A stretch of 5,611 bases of DNA from Aeromicrobium sp. Its GTDB lineage: Bacteria > Actinomycetota > Actinomycetes > Propionibacteriales > Nocardioidaceae. Shown piece by piece: positions 4,155 to 5,611 of this stretch; the stretch's first letter is position 1; each line of letters begins with the position of its first letter. The DNA lies in assembly GCA_023254755.1 (NCBI GenBank), contig JALRKU010000049.1:1-5611 (forward strand), written 5' to 3'. A model generated the notes under the pieces. It did no database searches and was not told the origin of the DNA. It saw nothing but the letters and a program-made list of their open reading frames with translations. The translations under genes were made by a program, and so were the position numbers.

Positions 4155-5611
4155 CGTCGCGGAGCGTGCGCCAGGAGACCAGCGCCGCGCCGAGCGCCAC
4201 CGCGATGGCCACCGCCGACGTGGTCTGGACGCCCAGGTCGAAGGCCGCGTGGGCCGACTCGCGGATGGCCTCGCCGATCGGGGCACCGTAGCGGCCCGAC
4301 TCGTACTGGTCGGCCACGCCGAGCGTGCCGCCGAGGGTCTCGAACGCGCCCTCCTTCTCGCCCCACGCCGCGATCGCGGGGAAGGTGAGCTCGGCGCGGT
4401 AGACCGCGGTGAGCACCGCTCCCAGCACGGCCGTGCCCATCACGGCGCCGATCTCGTACGCCGTCTCGGAGATCGCCGAGGCCGCTCCGGCCTTCGACGA
4501 CGGGACGCTGGAGAGCATCAGGTCGTTGGTGATCGTCTCGGCCAGGCCGATGCCGACCCCCATCAGCGCGAACGCGATCGCCACGGACGCCACGGTGGGG
4601 ACGCCGACGAGCGCCATCACGGCGTAGCCGACCGCCGACGCCGTGAAGCTGCCGCTGACGAGCGCCCGCACCGAGAAGACCTGCATGAGTCGCACCGCGA
4701 CGAAGCCGCTGACGACCGTGACCGTGAGGCCCGGGAGCAGCACGAGGGCGGCGTCCATGGGGGACAGGCCCAGCACCAGCTGCAGCAGCTGCGCGCCGAG
4801 GAACAGGAACCCGGTCAGCGCCATGAGGCTGAGCAGGTTGGCCACGATCGCGCCCGTGAAGACCCGGTTGCGAAACAGCGTCAGGTCGATCATCGGGTGC
4901 GCGCTGGCCCGCAGGCGCCGCACGAGCGACCAGCCGGCGAGGACCGCCAGGGCGAAGGCCGTCAGCGTCACGTCGTCGAGACCGTGCTTGGCCAGGTTCT
5001 TGATGCCGTAGACGAACGGCAGCATCGTGACGAGCGACAGCGCGATGGCCAGGCCGTCGAGCGGACCGGGCTCGGGGTCGCGGGACTCCGGCAGCAGCGC
5101 CAGGGCGAGCGGGATCAGCGCCACGACGATCGGGACGTTGATGAGGAACACCGCACCCCAGGCGAAGTGACCGAGCAGCCAGCCGCCGACGATCGGGCCG
5201 AGGGCGGCGCCGCCGGAGAACATCGCCGCCCACGTCGCGATCGCGATGCGGCGGTCGCGCGGGTTCTCGAAGACGTTGCGGATCAGCGACAGGGTCGAGG
5301 GCATCAGCGTCGCGCCGAAGACGCCGAGCAGCAGCCGTGCGGCCAGCAGCATCTCGGCGCTCGTGCTGAACGCGGCGAGCAGCGACGCGGCCGCGAAGCC
5401 GACCGAGCCGATGAGCAGCAGCCGACGGCGACCGACGCGGTCGCCGATCGAGCCCATCGCGATGAGCAGGCCAGCGAGCATGATCGCGTAGATGTCGACG
5501 ATCCACAGCAGCTGCGTGCCGCTGGGGCGCAGGTCGAGGCTGATCGACGGGAGCGCGAAGCTCAGCACCGTGTTGTCGACCGACACCATCAGCACGGGAA
5601 GCATCAGGACC
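4150..5611 (-). CDS. MFS transporter, DHA2 family (14-TM drug:H+ antiporter, SmvA/QacA-like); N-terminus cut by window edge
   Basis: The frame enters from the right edge and ends at TGA 4152-4150, giving at least 486 codons. An ATG at 5604 is in frame, but VL precedes it without a break and it already lies inside the first helix, so the true start is probably some 10-30 codons outside the window. Numbered from that Met: the DNTVLSFALPS block at helix 1 (10-20), LLWIVDIYAIMLAG (32-45), motif A in loop 2-3 as GSIGDRVGRRRLLL (51-64), and the antiporter motif C region GGAALGPIVGGWLLG (131-145) followed by WGAVFLINVPI (149-159). These and the total length fit DHA2 proton-driven efflux pumps; the text resembles SmvA of enteric bacteria. 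Substrates (cationic biocides, dyes or antibiotics) are inferred. A soluble-looking segment at about 402-455 precedes the last helix. No regulator gene is visible next to it. It is probably the first gene of a unit with the glutamate-synthase-domain gene. Confidence 0.92.
   Translation of the reverse strand, partial: VLMLPVLMVSVDNTVLSFALPSISLDLRPSGTQLLWIVDIYAIMLAGLLIAMGSIGDRVGRRRLLLIGSVGFAAASLLAAFSTSAEMLLAARLLLGVFGATLMPSTLSLIRNVFENPRDRRIAIATWAAMFSGGAALGPIVGGWLLGHFAWGAVFLINVPIVVALIPLALALLPESRDPEPGPLDGLAIALSLVTMLPFVYGIKNLAKHGLDDVTLTAFALAVLAGWSLVRRLRASAHPMIDLTLFRNRVFTGAIVANLLSLMALTGFLFLGAQLLQLVLGLSPMDAALVLLPGLTVTVVSGFVAVRLMQVFSVRALVSGSFTASAVGYAVMALVGVPTVASVAIAFALMGVGIGLAETITNDLMLSSVPSSKAGAASAISETAYEIGAVMGTAVLGAVLTAVYRAELTFPAIAAWGEKEGAFETLGGTLGVADQYESGRYGAPIGEAIRESAHAAFDLGVQTTSAVAIAVALGAALVSWRTLRDA

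Noticed and set aside
4077..4286. N-terminal extension of the glutamate synthase domain frame into the MFS gene
   Set aside because: The added 70 residues are Arg/Ser/Pro-rich out-of-frame MFS sequence, and ATG 4076 leads straight into a typical membrane anchor.
1..5611. Defence island, toxin-antitoxin pair, mobile element, CRISPR array or tRNA
   Set aside because: I searched both strands by eye and saw no transposase, integrase, nuclease, direct-repeat array or cloverleaf; every long gene has an ordinary metabolic, transport or regulatory reading.

Overview
This is a GC-rich chromosomal window, almost certainly from an actinomycete. The signs are G/C at most third codon positions, frequent GTG starts, TAnnnT -10 boxes placed 6-7 nt before start codons (the leaderless layout common in Actinobacteria), and a TetR gene divergent from an acyl-CoA carboxylase beta gene. 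A Nocardioidaceae-like host is a guess; nothing in the window fixes the genus. No rRNA, tRNA, CRISPR array, insertion sequence or phage gene is visible.

Layout. (1) Positions 1-358, minus: N-terminal part of an acyl-CoA carboxylase beta subunit of the methylcrotonyl-CoA carboxylase type, running off the left edge. (2) Positions 359-415: a very compact divergent control region with a 16-bp imperfect palindrome whose two arms supply the -35 elements of two apparently leaderless promoters. (3) Positions 416-970, plus: a TetR repressor, probably controlling the carboxylase (leucine / branched-chain catabolism) genes and itself. (4) Positions 906-1823, minus: an EamA-type DMT exporter, convergent with and overlapping the TetR gene by 65 nt. 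(5) Positions 1824-1914: divergent spacer with a nested dyad and a -10 box. (6) Positions 1915-2421, plus: a 168-residue, LGG-rich predicted helical protein of unknown function. (7) Positions 2433-4076, minus: a membrane-anchored, stand-alone glutamate-synthase central (FMN / [3Fe-4S]) domain protein. (8) Positions 4077-4149: a spacer with hairpin-forming GATC-centred repeats and no TA dinucleotide, hence no TAnnnT box. (9) Positions 4150-5611, minus: a DHA2-family 14-TM drug:H+ antiporter, missing its first few residues at the right edge.

How they work together. The carboxylase and TetR genes form one regulatory unit. The MFS gene and the glutamate-synthase-domain gene are probably co-transcribed leftward. 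The exporter and the unknown protein share a divergent spacer but have no evident functional link. I see no defence island or obviously new multi-gene system. The most distinctive items are the symmetrical leaderless divergent promoter/operator, the unknown LGG-repeat protein with its nested dyad, the overlap-born tail of the exporter, and the membrane-anchored glutamate synthase domain lacking its usual partner domains.
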